A DNA stretch of 64,000 bases, from NCBI GenBank assembly GCA_000802095.1, contig JUEB01000026.1, positions 124,001 through 188,000 of the forward strand, given 5' to 3'. Below are positions 16,749-26,302 of this stretch, piece after piece. The notes under the pieces were generated by a model. That model was given only the letters and a program-made list of their open reading frames with translations, made no database searches and had not been told where the DNA came from. The position numbers and the translations under genes were made by a program. The first letter of the stretch is position 1. Each line of letters begins with the position of its first letter. This DNA is from Peptococcaceae bacterium BICA1-7. GTDB lineage: Bacteria; Bacillota; Desulfotomaculia; Desulfotomaculales; Desulfocucumaceae.

Positions 16749-18020
16749 TGATGCTTTTTGTATTGTTTTGTCGTTAAGCAGCCCCATCTCTTTTAACATC
16801 CACTCTGCCGGAACTCCGTAGCCTCTTTGTGGATCGTTTATAAATACATGGGTAACAACTCCTACCAGCTTTCCGTCCTGTACTATGGGACTCCCGCTCA
16901 TACCCTGTATTATTCCTCCGGTTGCAGCGATAAGCTCTCTGTCCGTTACTTTTATCACCATGCCTTTGCCCCTGCTGTTCCAGGGATAAAAAACGTCCTG
17001 TATTTCAACACTGCAGCGTTTTATTTCTGTTCCTTCAATAACCGTGTAGATATCTGCCGGACCCTTTTTTATTTCACAGCTCATAGCTATCGGAACAGGT
17101 TTTGGGAAAAAGGGATTTTCGGTCAGTGTCTGTATTTGGCCATAAATGCCGTAACGGGTATTCTTGTCTATACTGCCGGATATACTGCCATCTTCCACTA
17201 TCATTCCCAGTTTTTCTCCGGGGTAGCCTCTTTTCCCCCGGTGAATTGCTCTGATATGGGCCTCCACTATTCTGCCGTCACTAAGGTCTATCCCCCTGGC
17301 AGTGTCCACATCCGTTATTATGTGTCCCAGGGCTCCGTATGTTTTGGTTGTAGGAATAAAAAAGCTCAGTGTTCCTACACCGGACGCGCTGTCTCTTACA
17401 AAAAGACCTATTCTTGGGCGTTTGGTTTCACGGCATAGAGTGGCTTTTACTTTTATTTTTAATTTTCTGCCTCCCCTTTTGATCTCCAGTTCAGCTTCTT
17501 CTTCCGCACCCAGAACACTTATTTCATTTTTAAGTTGAAATTCGTTGGTGACTTTTTTACCGTTTACTGAAAGTATTAAATCACCAATTTTAACTCCTGC
17601 CTCTTCTGCCGGGTTTGATGAATTTCCGCTATGATCCTTAATACTGGACATCCCTACCACCATTACACCTTTGGAGTGCATCAAAATACCTATTGACTGA
17701 CCTCCCGGTATTACTGTAACAGGTGAAACCACATTAACTGCCATCTTTTTAAAGGGTATTAACCCAAGCGCCTTAAAACTTAGATACTGTTTGGCCCTGT
17801 GTTCTTCAGCAGTTTTTTCTTTAACAACCTCTACTGTGAAGCCGTTTAGTATTCTGTTGGCAAAACTGCCTGGCTTAAGCTGTTCCCCTGTATATATGCT
17901 GAGTTGGTCTACATTAGAGGAAATAATACTGAAATACATAATTAAAAAAATAACTACTGCCGAACAAGCTGTTTTTAACTTTGGTAATACAATCCGGCAG
18001 CGGTCTTTTTTCAATGACAC
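16746..18020 (-). CDS. spoIVB: SpoIVB serine peptidase
   Basis: 424 residues. An N-terminal membrane/signal segment lies at about 18-36. A PDZ domain at about 110-195 contains SNPAEEAGVKIGDLILSVNG. The S55-type peptidase domain at about 210-415 has the His in LGHIITD and the nucleophile Ser in QGMSGSPIVQDGKLVGVVTHVF. SpoIVB is made in the forespore, crosses into the intermembrane space and triggers pro-sigma-K processing. It lies between recN and spo0A, its conserved position. It is probably transcribed by forespore sigma factors, but no confident promoter was picked out of the AT-rich upstream region. Confidence 0.93.
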   Translation of the reverse strand: MSLKKDRCRIVLPKLKTACSAVVIFLIMYFSIISSNVDQLSIYTGEQLKPGSFANRILNGFTVEVVKEKTAEEHRAKQYLSFKALGLIPFKKMAVNVVSPVTVIPGGQSIGILMHSKGVMVVGMSSIKDHSGNSSNPAEEAGVKIGDLILSVNGKKVTNEFQLKNEISVLGAEEEAELEIKRGGRKLKIKVKATLCRETKRPRIGLFVRDSASGVGTLSFFIPTTKTYGALGHIITDVDTARGIDLSDGRIVEAHIRAIHRGKRGYPGEKLGMIVEDGSISGSIDKNTRYGIYGQIQTLTENPFFPKPVPIAMSCEIKKGPADIYTVIEGTEIKRCSVEIQDVFYPWNSRGKGMVIKVTDRELIAATGGIIQGMSGSPIVQDGKLVGVVTHVFINDPQRGYGVPAEWMLKEMGLLNDKTIQKAS

Positions 18021-18362
18021 CCCTCCTTTATTATCTCTTCGATTACTTGGGGGCGGTTAATATTTTGATATAGTTTAAAATAACCAATTATAATAGCATA
18101 TATTCAGCCTAAATATGCATTACATTTCCAAGTTCAGTAATCCTGAAGCAAAAAAAATATATGTAATAATTTCATATATAAAACGAATTTTTATGGATTA
18201 AGTAATGTATTTAGCTTTTTATCTGATGCAGGGATTCAGAGAAATGCAACTATTTACTTTTAAGTACACTTTTTGGTTGCCATACAAAATAATAAAATTG
18301 TTGTGGCATAAAAAAAACCGCCTTCTAAAGACGGTGAAATATGATTTATTAAAATCTGGCCG
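18021..18362. other. AT-rich intergenic region between recN and spoIVB
   Basis: 342 bases with no supportable gene. It holds the spoIVB upstream region (very AT-rich at about 18060-18200, likely promoter) and, at its left-hand coordinates as read from recN, the recN terminator. No repeat of the R1-R4 types is present. Confidence 0.6.
18309..18335 (-). terminator. Terminator of the dxs-recN gene run
   Basis: The minus strand has ACCGTCTT / AAGGCGGT (8 bp, one G-U, loop TAG) followed by eight T, about 30 bases behind the recN stop. Confidence 0.75.
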
Positions 18363-20051
18363 CTAAAAGCGGACATTATTCTTCCCTGCACCGGCCAGCA
18401 TCTGTCTGGCATGATCTTCCGCTGCCTTTCCATCGCCCCCCAGCATCCTGGCCAGCTCATCAATTCTCTGGTTATCTTCCAGGTTAACTACCACAGCCAA
18501 AGTTCTGCCCCCCGACTCCATTTTTCTTATGGCCATGTGCCTATCGGCAGCACTGGCCACGCTGGGCGAGTGTGTAACGCAAATTACCTGTCTTCTGGAG
18601 GAAAGTTTTTTCAGCTTGAGGGCAACTGACTTGATGGTTAATCCTCCTATTCCGGTATCGACCTCGTCGAAAACCAGTGATGGTGTCTCCTCAAGTTCGG
18701 CAAGTATCCCCTTTACAGCCAGCAGAATGCGCGACGCCTCTCCCCCTGAGGCTATCCGGGATAGGAGCCTAACCGGTTCGCCGGCGTTGGCAGACATATA
18801 AAACTCCGCTTTTTCACGGCCTGTTTCGCCAATACTGTCAAGCCCGGTAAAATTTATTACGAATTCTGAGCCTGACATTTCCAAATCGATAAGCTCTTTT
18901 TTTATAGCTTTTTCCAGCTGACCGGCATATTTTTTTCTGTAGGCGGTCAATTTTAAGGAAGCTTTGCCAAGTCTTATTTCAATAGCAGCCAGTTCAGACT
19001 TGAGAAATTCCAGCCTCTGGTCGCCATCTAATATTTCTGAAAGCTCTTTTTTTATTGCCTCGCCATAACTTAATATTTCTTCTATGGTGTCACCATATTT
19101 CTTTTTTAGCCTTCCCAGCAAATCCAGCCTGCCCTCAATTTGCTCCAGACGGACGGGATAGAACTCAAGGCCGTCCATATAGGCGGATAGCTCCCGGCAG
19201 GCCTCCTCTGCCTGGTACAGGCTCTGGGTGGCCAGTTCCAGGGCACGGTTAAGCACCGGGTCCAGCCCGGCTGCTTTTTCAAGATTCTTAACAGATTTTC
19301 CGGCCAGGTCCAGCACTGATTCCGCCGGTCCTCCGCCGTACATGTACTGATAGCATTCATTTACCAGTGCTGAAAGCTTTTCAATATTGACAAGCTTTCT
19401 TTTTTCCCATTCCAGCTCCCCATCCTCGCCTGGAATAAGGGCCGCGCTGTCAATCTCATTGACCTGGAAACTGATTATATCCTGCTTTCGGGCCCATTCC
19501 CGGTATTTTTCCTGAAGGCTGCGGATGTTATTTCTTTGATCAGCCCACTCCCGGTATAGAGATTTTACTTCGGCGGCGGCCACGGCTATTTCTTCTCCGC
19601 CATAGGCATCCAGCAGCAGCAGGTGTTTTTCCGGAGCAAACAAAATCATCTGGTCATGCTGGCCCTGAATGTCTATCAGTGCCTGGCCGAATTCCTTGTA
19701 CACGGCAAGTGTGGTGATCTGGCTGTTAATGCGGCATATGCTGCGGGTTTTGTTTAACTCCCGGGACATAACAATAATTCCGGTGCTGTCGCTGTTGATG
19801 CCTCTTTCGGAAATTAAGTCCTCTATATGCTTTAGGCCTTTGATATCGGCAGTCAGCTGAATTATTGACTGGTCACAGCCCGCCCTTATGTATTCCGTTG
19901 AGGATCTGCCTCCGGATACCACCCCAATGGCGTCGATAATCACAGATTTTCCTGACCCAGTTTCTCCGGACAGAACATTAAGGCCGGGGCTGAAATCAAT
20001 ATCTGTTTTTTCTATAATGCCGAAATCTTTAATAAAAAGATTGAGCAGCAT
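18363..20051 (-). CDS. recN: DNA repair ATPase RecN
   Basis: 562 residues, full length. Walker A is G-E-T-G-S-G-K-S at about 30-37. A long coiled coil lies at about 150-390. The ABC-type signature is SRIASGGEASRILLAVK near 437, and Walker B is PSLVFDEVDTGIGG near 465. RecN is an SMC-like protein recruited to double-strand breaks. Its start is 2 bases from the argR stop, so both are read from one message ending at the terminator beyond recN. Confidence 0.95.
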   Translation of the reverse strand: MLLNLFIKDFGIIEKTDIDFSPGLNVLSGETGSGKSVIIDAIGVVSGGRSSTEYIRAGCDQSIIQLTADIKGLKHIEDLISERGINSDSTGIIVMSRELNKTRSICRINSQITTLAVYKEFGQALIDIQGQHDQMILFAPEKHLLLLDAYGGEEIAVAAAEVKSLYREWADQRNNIRSLQEKYREWARKQDIISFQVNEIDSAALIPGEDGELEWEKRKLVNIEKLSALVNECYQYMYGGGPAESVLDLAGKSVKNLEKAAGLDPVLNRALELATQSLYQAEEACRELSAYMDGLEFYPVRLEQIEGRLDLLGRLKKKYGDTIEEILSYGEAIKKELSEILDGDQRLEFLKSELAAIEIRLGKASLKLTAYRKKYAGQLEKAIKKELIDLEMSGSEFVINFTGLDSIGETGREKAEFYMSANAGEPVRLLSRIASGGEASRILLAVKGILAELEETPSLVFDEVDTGIGGLTIKSVALKLKKLSSRRQVICVTHSPSVASAADRHMAIRKMESGGRTLAVVVNLEDNQRIDELARMLGGDGKAAEDHARQMLAGAGKNNVRF

Positions 20052-20053
20052 CT

Positions 20054-20512
20054 CTAACCTCCGGAAAGAACTTTTAATCTTTTTACTACGTCAGGCACCG
20101 CACTAATGGGCTTTACCACCATTATTATGGTATCGTCTCCCGCAACAGTTCCAATAATTTCAGGCCAGTCAGAATTATCTATGGCCGAGGCCACTCCCTG
20201 GGCCTCTCCCGGCAAAGTTTTAAGAACCACCATATTTTCGCTGTGATCTATTTTCTGCACTGAGTCAACAAAGAGTCTTTTTAGTCTTTTTTCCTTGTCC
20301 GGGATTATAGTCCTGTCAGGCACAGCATATATTGAAGAATTATTTTCCCCGGGAACCTTTATCAGTCCAAGCTCCTTTACATCCCTGGATACTGTGGCCT
20401 GGGTAATGGTAAAGCCGGCCAATCCCAGCTCATTAGCGAGCTGTTCCTGGGTTTCAATGGACATGTTCCTTATAATATCTATAATTCTTTTTTGTCTGAC
20501 AGATTTAATCAT
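20054..20512 (-). CDS. argR: Arginine repressor ArgR
   Basis: 152 residues. A winged helix at about 1-70 has TQEQLANELGLAGFTITQATVSRDVKELGLIKVP. The C-terminal hexamerisation/arginine-binding domain has GTVAGDDTIIMVV, the arginine-contacting loop, near 120. It represses arginine synthesis and controls catabolism. It overlaps the methyltransferase gene upstream by 4 bases, and its place before recN is conserved in Firmicutes. Confidence 0.93.
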   Translation of the reverse strand: MIKSVRQKRIIDIIRNMSIETQEQLANELGLAGFTITQATVSRDVKELGLIKVPGENNSSIYAVPDRTIIPDKEKRLKRLFVDSVQKIDHSENMVVLKTLPGEAQGVASAIDNSDWPEIIGTVAGDDTIIMVVKPISAVPDVVKRLKVLSGG

Positions 20513-21093
20513 ATCTTATCTCCGGCCCTGGTTATAAAGTATAGTTCCGGACTCTCTTTATGGCTGTTCCAGAAAACCATTTTCTGCACTGAGAACTCTT
20601 TTTCGTCCAGTCCGGATAACAGTCCTGCCACTGCCTGTGACTCCTCCAGCGCCCCTTTGTGGCCGGTATAGACAACTATACTGATCCGGCCCCCGGGATT
20701 AATTATTGAAAGAGCCGCCATTATTCCGGACACGGTAGTGTCCGGGGCTGTGACCACCTCTCTGCCGCCCCCTGGGAGATAGCCAAGGTTAAACATAACA
20801 GCGTCTACAGGAGCCATCACCAGACTAGCCAGATGCTGGTGACCGGCCAGTATTGTTTTTACCCTTTCAGACATACCCTTGCCTGACACCAGGCGGAGTG
20901 TCCTGGTAAGGGCCTCCTCCTGTATGTCCAGTGAGTATACTCTGCCGTCAGGACCTACCCCCTCCGCCAGAAAAACGGTGTCCTGTCCGTTTCCGGCAGT
21001 GGCGTCCACAGCCGTGCTCCCGTTTCCCAGGGCCGGGTGAATGAAAACCCTTGCCCACTGCACGGCGCTGGCCGGTCGTTTGGGAACAGTCAA
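20509..21093 (-). CDS. mnmM: tRNA methyltransferase MnmM (YtqB-type SAM-dependent methyltransferase)
   Basis: 194 residues, Rossmann-fold methyltransferase. Motif I is VDATAGNGQDTVFLAE near residue 28, then VYSLDIQEEAL and the substrate-site MFNLGYLPGG near 100, followed by TTVSGIMAALSIINPGGRI. The FNLGYLPGG-type motif is characteristic of the YtqB family, which in Bacillus methylates 5-aminomethyl-2-thiouridine at the wobble base. It overlaps nadK by 4 bases and argR by 4 bases. Confidence 0.8.
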   Translation of the reverse strand: MTVPKRPASAVQWARVFIHPALGNGSTAVDATAGNGQDTVFLAEGVGPDGRVYSLDIQEEALTRTLRLVSGKGMSERVKTILAGHQHLASLVMAPVDAVMFNLGYLPGGGREVVTAPDTTVSGIMAALSIINPGGRISIVVYTGHKGALEESQAVAGLLSGLDEKEFSVQKMVFWNSHKESPELYFITRAGDKI

Positions 21094-21953
21094 GGTCTTT
21101 CACCTTCTCTGAGCTTTTGTTTAAGGACCCTGAAAAAGCTCCTTGTCTTGAGCCTTATAAATCTAACCTTATAAGGAGATCTGGTTATCTTCACAACATC
21201 GTTCTTGATAAGCTTCAGCCCATGCTGCCCGTCGATTGTAAGCATGACTTCACCCTTTTCGGACAGCAGCTCCACCTCTACCTCACACCCGGAGGAAATA
21301 ACTATGGGCCTGGCCCAAAGAGCATGGGGGCAGATAGGGGTAAGCAGCATGAGGTCCAGCTCTGGGGTTACCACCGGCCCGCCGGCTGATAAAGAGTAGG
21401 CGGTAGAGCCGGTGGGTGTGGCCACTATCAGGCCGTCTGTGGGGTAAGTGCTGACCTGCTCTCCATTTACCCTTGTCTCCAGAAAAATAAGCCGGGCGAA
21501 GGCCCCCTTGGTTATAACCGCGTCATTTAGCCCGGTGGCCCTTTCTATTTCCTTTCCGTCGCGCAGCACGGCAGCCTCAATCATCATTCTTTCTTCTATG
21601 TAAAAGTGGTTATTAAGAACGCTCTCAAGTCCCTGCTCTATATCGGGTATATCTATTTCAGACAGAAAGCCAAGGTGTCCAAGGTTTATTCCCAGGAGAG
21701 GCACACCGGACTCGGCCACCAGCCGTGCGCCGTTCAGTATGGTGCCGTCCCCCCCGAAAACCAGGAGGCACTCAATATTTCTTAGCATTTCATGCAGGGG
21801 CCTGTACCTCACTTTGCCGTCAAAGCTGCCGGAAAGGTCTTCCTGCAGCGTTACATCTATACCCCTCTCCAGGAACCAGTCACATATCTTGCCGATTATC
21901 TCCTTAACACCGGCTTTATGAAGATTTGCAGTTATACCGATGGATTTCGACTT
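21090..21953 (-). CDS. nadK: NAD kinase; start codon unclear
   Basis: ATP-dependent NAD kinase making NADP. The signature GGDGTIL is present just after ECLLVF, with INLGHLGFLSEI, LNDAVITKG and the DGLIVATPTGSTAYSLSAGGP motif. The first canonical start in frame is GTG at 21812 (240 residues), which would remove the first strand-helix unit. The frame upstream is open and encodes a typical NadK N-terminus (KSIGITANLHKAGVKEII and on), homologous from about 21950, preceded by a strong GGGAGGGGG, yet it holds no ATG, GTG or TTG. The end given here is the likely homology start, not a proven initiation codon. It lies between tlyA and mnmM in one unit. Confidence 0.85.
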   Translation of the reverse strand, partial: KSKSIGITANLHKAGVKEIIGKICDWFLERGIDVTLQEDLSGSFDGKVRYRPLHEMLRNIECLLVFGGDGTILNGARLVAESGVPLLGINLGHLGFLSEIDIPDIEQGLESVLNNHFYIEERMMIEAAVLRDGKEIERATGLNDAVITKGAFARLIFLETRVNGEQVSTYPTDGLIVATPTGSTAYSLSAGGPVVTPELDLMLLTPICPHALWARPIVISSGCEVEVELLSEKGEVMLTIDGQHGLKLIKNDVVKITRSPYKVRFIRLKTRSFFRVLKQKLREGERP

Positions 21954-21992
21954 GGTTGCCCCCTCCCGGATATTAACTAAGCGGATTGTTCT

Positions 21993-22820
21993 CTAAGAGA
22001 ATAGACTCACTTTTTTATAATTAAGATCATTATGCGCCCGGGCGACAGTTTCCTCTATTTTCTTTTCATCTAAATGTCCGGGTTCTGAAAAATCAAAATG
22101 TAAAAGGTATTCAATATTCCCCTCAGGCCCCTTCACAGGAGAAAAATCCAGCCCCAGAACACTCCAACCGTTAGCTACAATCATTGTGCACACATTTTTA
22201 ATAACTTCCCGGTGAGTGCCGGGGTCCTTAACCACGCCCTTTTTGCCTACCTTATCCCGCCCAGCCTCAAACTGGGGCTTGATCAGGGCAATTCCCCGGG
22301 ACTTTTCTTCTGTAAGACCTGCTATAGCCGGCATTATTTTGCCAAGTGAAATAAAAGAAACATCTATGGTTATAAAATCAGGCTTTTTACCCAGCTTATC
22401 AGACTGCAAATTCTTTATATTGGTTCTTTCCAGGGTGACTACCCGGGGGTCTGACCTAAGCTTCCAGGCCAGCTGGCCGTATCCAACGTCCACCGCGTAA
22501 ACCATAGCTGCCCCGTTTTGCAGAGAGCAGTCGGTGAAGCCTCCGGTGGAGGCCCCCACATCGAGAACGGTCTTTCCTTTCAGATCAATGTTAAAGGCAC
22601 TTAACGCCTTCTCCAGCTTGAAGCCCCCCCTGCTGACATACGGCAGCCCTCCGGCTACCTCCAGGGTGGCATCAGTCCTTACCTTCATACCGGGCTTGTC
22701 GGCCAGCTGGCCGTCTACCCTTACGCTGCCGGCCATAATGGCCGCCCTGGCTCTCTCCCTGCTCTCGAAAAAACCTTTTTCATGCAGTATGGTGTCTATC
22801 CTCTGTTTTTCACCGCTCAA
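21993..22820 (-). CDS. tlyA: TlyA-type 16S/23S rRNA 2'-O-methyltransferase
   Basis: 275 residues. An N-terminal S4 RNA-binding domain lies at about 4-62 (RIDTILHEKGFFESRERARAAI). An FtsJ-like methyltransferase domain at about 65-250 contains VLDVGASTGGFTDC, the Y-A-V-D-V-G-Y motif and ALIKPQFEAG. It methylates cytidines of rRNA in the ribosome. It overlaps dxs by 11 bases; the dxs-tlyA-nadK order is common in clostridia. ATG-type start agrees with the family's N-terminus. Confidence 0.92.
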   Translation of the reverse strand: MSGEKQRIDTILHEKGFFESRERARAAIMAGSVRVDGQLADKPGMKVRTDATLEVAGGLPYVSRGGFKLEKALSAFNIDLKGKTVLDVGASTGGFTDCSLQNGAAMVYAVDVGYGQLAWKLRSDPRVVTLERTNIKNLQSDKLGKKPDFITIDVSFISLGKIMPAIAGLTEEKSRGIALIKPQFEAGRDKVGKKGVVKDPGTHREVIKNVCTMIVANGWSVLGLDFSPVKGPEGNIEYLLHFDFSEPGHLDEKKIEETVARAHNDLNYKKVSLFS

Positions 22821-24753
22821 CCCTAAAACCTCCCGAGAGTTTGGAAAGCTTCCGGGTGTTTTGAAAAAGTCTCAGGTTCATTAAATTAAGCGCGTTAACA
22901 ATTAATTCATCCACCGAAAGCCCGTATTTGTCCAAAAGAAAACCTCTTTCACCGTGCTCTATGAAGCTGTCCGGAAGTCCCATGGTAGTAATCTTTACAC
23001 CGCCTATGCCGGAGCTGTTCAATAGCTCCATAACCCTGCCGCCGAAGCCGCCGGTCAGCACATTTTCCTCAAGGGTGATGATCCTGCCGGTCTTGCTTAC
23101 ATACTTTAAAATGCAGTCTTCGTCAATGGGCTTAATAAACCTTGCATTAATAACAGCGGCTGATACATCATGCTTTTCAAGGGCAAGGGCGGCGGTAAGA
23201 GCTGTATCCACCATCGATCCCACGGCAAAGAAAGCTATATCGGAGCCATCACGGATAACCTCGGCCTTGCCCAGAGGCAGAGACTTCAATGCCTCATCCT
23301 GCTGACAGCCTTTCCCCTCACTCCTGGGGTAGCGTACTGCCGAAGGGCCTTTATATTCCACCGCTGTTTTCAGCATATGGCGCAGCTCATTTTCATCTTT
23401 GGGTGACATTATCAAAATATTAGGTATCTGACCCAGATAAGAAAGATCAAAAGCTCCGTGGTGGGTGGGTCCGTCTTCACCCACCAGCCCTCCCCTGTCT
23501 ATGGCAAAGGTTACCGGAAGTTTTTGCATGCATACATCATGCACAATCTGATCATAGGCCCTCTGCAGAAAGGTTGAGTATACAGCCACCACCGGCCTGA
23601 GGTTTTTTGAGGCCAGGGCGGCCGCCATGGTTACAGCGTGCTGTTCGGCAATGCCTACATCAAAAAATCTTTCCGGGAATTTGCCGGCAAATTCGGTAAG
23701 CCCTGTGCCGCTGGTCATGGCTGCGGTTATGGCTATTACAGACCGGTCATTTTCAGCCAGCTGCACCATTGTTTTCCCAAATACTTCTGTATAGGAGGGA
23801 TGCTTTGCCTTGTTTTTAGGAATGCCGGTCTCTATATCAAAGGACCCTATACCATGAAATTTGCCGGGGTTTTTTTCTGCGTGAGAGTAGCCTCTTCCCT
23901 TCTTGGTGACTACATGCACCAGGACAGGGCCCCCCATTGATTTGGCCTGGCTCAGTATGTTTACCATATCCGATATGTTGTGCCCGTCAATAGGACCCAG
24001 GTAAACGAATCCCAGTTCCTCAAAAAGCATACCCGGCACGACCAGGTATTTTAGGCTGTCTTTGAGTCTTTCCACCGCCTTAAGCACTGTGGGACCTATG
24101 GAGGGTATCTTTTTAAGCAGTTGCTCCGCTTCCTCTTTTCCCCTGGAATACATGGGGTCGGTCCTCATGCGGCTGAGGTATCTGGCCATTCCCCCCACAT
24201 TTTTGGCTATGGACATCTCATTATCATTTAGCACTACAATAAGATCTTTTTGCAGATGGCCGGCATGGTTCATGGCCTCAAAGGCCATACCGCCGGTCAT
24301 GGCGCCGTCTCCAATGACGGCTGCCACAGAATATTTTTCTTTCTGCAAATCTCTTGCTATGGCCATACCCAGGGCGGCTGAAATAGACGTGCTGCTGTGG
24401 CCGGTCATAAAAGCGTCATGCTCGCTTTCATCAGGTCTGGGAAAGCCGCTCAGTCCCCCATATTTTCTAAGACTTTCAAATCGGTCTTCTCTGCCGGTAA
24501 TAATTTTGTGCACATAGCACTGGTGACCCACATCCCAGACAATCTTATCCGCCGGAGACTCAAATACCCTGTGCAGGGCAAGGGTTAACTCCACCACTCC
24601 CAGGTTGGGAGCCAGGTGTCCACCATTAACCGATACCGTCTCTATAATTTTTTTTCTTAATTCAGCAGCAAGATCGTAAAGGCGGGGCACAGGCATGCTG
24701 CGTATATCTGAAGGCCCGTTTATTTTAGAGAGCAGGCTCAACTTTATAAACAC
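22810..24753 (-). CDS. dxs: 1-deoxy-D-xylulose-5-phosphate synthase
   Basis: 647 residues, usual length. The thiamine diphosphate motif is IGDGAMTGGMAFEAMNHAG near 145, the pyrimidine-domain Glu is in DVGIAEQHAVTMAA near 370, and the active-site RGGLVGEDGPTHHGAFD lies near 422. It condenses pyruvate and glyceraldehyde 3-phosphate in the first step of the MEP isoprenoid pathway. The product feeds IspA, encoded two genes upstream on the same strand. Overlaps tlyA. Confidence 0.95.
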   Translation of the reverse strand: MFIKLSLLSKINGPSDIRSMPVPRLYDLAAELRKKIIETVSVNGGHLAPNLGVVELTLALHRVFESPADKIVWDVGHQCYVHKIITGREDRFESLRKYGGLSGFPRPDESEHDAFMTGHSSTSISAALGMAIARDLQKEKYSVAAVIGDGAMTGGMAFEAMNHAGHLQKDLIVVLNDNEMSIAKNVGGMARYLSRMRTDPMYSRGKEEAEQLLKKIPSIGPTVLKAVERLKDSLKYLVVPGMLFEELGFVYLGPIDGHNISDMVNILSQAKSMGGPVLVHVVTKKGRGYSHAEKNPGKFHGIGSFDIETGIPKNKAKHPSYTEVFGKTMVQLAENDRSVIAITAAMTSGTGLTEFAGKFPERFFDVGIAEQHAVTMAAALASKNLRPVVAVYSTFLQRAYDQIVHDVCMQKLPVTFAIDRGGLVGEDGPTHHGAFDLSYLGQIPNILIMSPKDENELRHMLKTAVEYKGPSAVRYPRSEGKGCQQDEALKSLPLGKAEVIRDGSDIAFFAVGSMVDTALTAALALEKHDVSAAVINARFIKPIDEDCILKYVSKTGRIITLEENVLTGGFGGRVMELLNSSGIGGVKITTMGLPDSFIEHGERGFLLDKYGLSVDELIVNALNLMNLRLFQNTRKLSKLSGGFRVER

Positions 24754-24756
24754 TCC

Positions 24757-25341
24757 TTACCTGGAATTTTTTCTAGTCCTGGCGGTTAAATCCCTGCCGG
24801 TAAACCTGGTTATACCATTTAGGAACCTGCCTACTAAAAATACCACATTATCTGCATGCACCAGCGCTATTCTTTTTCCGTAGGCCTTTCCTCCCACTGT
24901 AACAGAGGCGATTAAGGCCGTAAGCAGCATATTCAGTAAAAACTGGCTGCTGTCCCTCCAGTATGCCATAAGCTGCAGCACCAGCGCTATTCCCAGGGCT
25001 CCGCTTACTGTCCCTGCAATATCGCCCACCACATCATTCATCAGGTTGGCTACACGATCAGCGTTTCTGATAAGAAATACTCCCTCGGCGGCCCCGGGCA
25101 CCTTTTTGGCGGCCTTGGCATGAAGGGGCACCTCTGATGCCGCGGTAACAGAAACTCCTATTATATCTGCCAGTATGCCCACAAGAACAATAAAAGAAAG
25201 AAATATAACAGATATCACAAGACTCTGTATTTTATCGGAAATAATTTGTGAAAGCCAGAAAAAAGCTACAGCCAGCAGAAAGGAAGCTACACTGACTGAA
25301 ATTATAAAAAGAGCTGAAACTGATGATTTATTGTTAGCCAA
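24757..25341 (-). CDS. Uncharacterised four-helix membrane protein
   Basis: 194 residues, not recognised with confidence. Four predicted membrane helices lie at about 8-28, 38-60, 108-126 and 134-150. A hydrophilic stretch (HAKAAKKVPGAAEGVFLIRNADRVANLMNDVV) sits between helices 2 and 3, and the C-terminus is basic. The LADIIGVSVTAASEVPLHA element after helix 2 vaguely recalls the DUF21/CNNM transmembrane domain, but the CBS part is absent. It sits 3 bases before dxs and 28 bases after ispA, so it is co-transcribed with isoprenoid genes; a role there is only suggested by position. Confidence 0.6.
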   Translation of the reverse strand: MANNKSSVSALFIISVSVASFLLAVAFFWLSQIISDKIQSLVISVIFLSFIVLVGILADIIGVSVTAASEVPLHAKAAKKVPGAAEGVFLIRNADRVANLMNDVVGDIAGTVSGALGIALVLQLMAYWRDSSQFLLNMLLTALIASVTVGGKAYGKRIALVHADNVVFLVGRFLNGITRFTGRDLTARTRKNSR

Positions 25342-25369
25342 ATAAAGCCCCCCGGCATAGAAATGACCC

Positions 25370-26260
25370 CTAATGGTTTCTTTTTACAACGAATTTGACA
25401 AGCTCCCTTAAAAAATCAGCCCTTTCATCATAGACCTCAATTGCTTCAAGGGCTTTTTCCTTCTCTTCCTGAGACATCAAAAGAGCTTTTTCCATTCCGT
25501 AAAGTGAAGGATAGGTGGCCTTTTCATTCTTCAAATCACTGTGTACCGGTTTTCCAATGCTCTTTTCATCCCCCACCAAATCCAGTATGTCATCTGTTAT
25601 CTGAAAGGCCAGGCCAAGGTGATCGGCATACCGTGTAAGCCTCTCCAGGTCATCATCGGCAGCACCGGACAAAATGGCCCCTGTTCTAACGGATACCCTG
25701 TACATGGCGCCTGTTTTATTCCTGTGAATATATTCAAGCACACTGCCGTCAATATTCCGTGAGGAGGAAACGATATCAACCACCTGGCCCCCAATAAGGC
25801 CCCCAACGCCAGCCGCCCGGGATATCTCGGATATTACTTTAATTAATCTTTCAGGTGTTATGCTGTTATTTACAGGACACATTGAAAGCAACTCAAATGC
25901 CATGGTCAGCAGGGCGTCACCTGCCAGTATGGCTATGGCCTCACCGTATTTTTTGTGGCAGGTGGGCATTCCCCTGCGCAGATCATCATTATCGATGGCC
26001 GGCAGGTCGTCATGTATTAATGAATAGGTATGAATAAGCTCCAGAGAGCAGGCGGCGGGCATAATGTCCCGGCGGCATCCGTTAATAACCTCCGCGGCGG
26101 CCAGGGCCAGCGCCGGCCTTAGTCTTTTCCCTCCGGCAAAAAGGCTGTACCTGAGGGCCTCATGTATAATGCCGGGGTAGGTCCGGGCCGGTGGAAGAAG
26201 CCGGTCCAGAGAATCATTTATTTCTGTAGCTCTTTTTTTAAGCTCAATCTTAAAATCCAT
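25370..26260 (-). CDS. ispA: Polyprenyl synthetase (geranyl/farnesyl diphosphate synthase)
   Basis: 296 residues. The first aspartate-rich motif is HDDLPAIDNDDLRRG near residue 83, the second is ITDDILDLVGD near 222, and GGKRLRPALALAAAE lies near 43. It is a cytosolic prenyltransferase extending DMAPP/GPP with IPP to make the precursor of undecaprenyl phosphate and quinones. The chain-length region before the first motif (LELIHTYSLIHDD) fits short-chain products. It follows xseB by 42 bases, a conserved order. Confidence 0.92.
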   Translation of the reverse strand: MDFKIELKKRATEINDSLDRLLPPARTYPGIIHEALRYSLFAGGKRLRPALALAAAEVINGCRRDIMPAACSLELIHTYSLIHDDLPAIDNDDLRRGMPTCHKKYGEAIAILAGDALLTMAFELLSMCPVNNSITPERLIKVISEISRAAGVGGLIGGQVVDIVSSSRNIDGSVLEYIHRNKTGAMYRVSVRTGAILSGAADDDLERLTRYADHLGLAFQITDDILDLVGDEKSIGKPVHSDLKNEKATYPSLYGMEKALLMSQEEKEKALEAIEVYDERADFLRELVKFVVKRNH

Positions 26261-26302
26261 GCCTTCACCCCCATACTGTCCCTATCTTAAGGCTGTCAGG
26301 AC

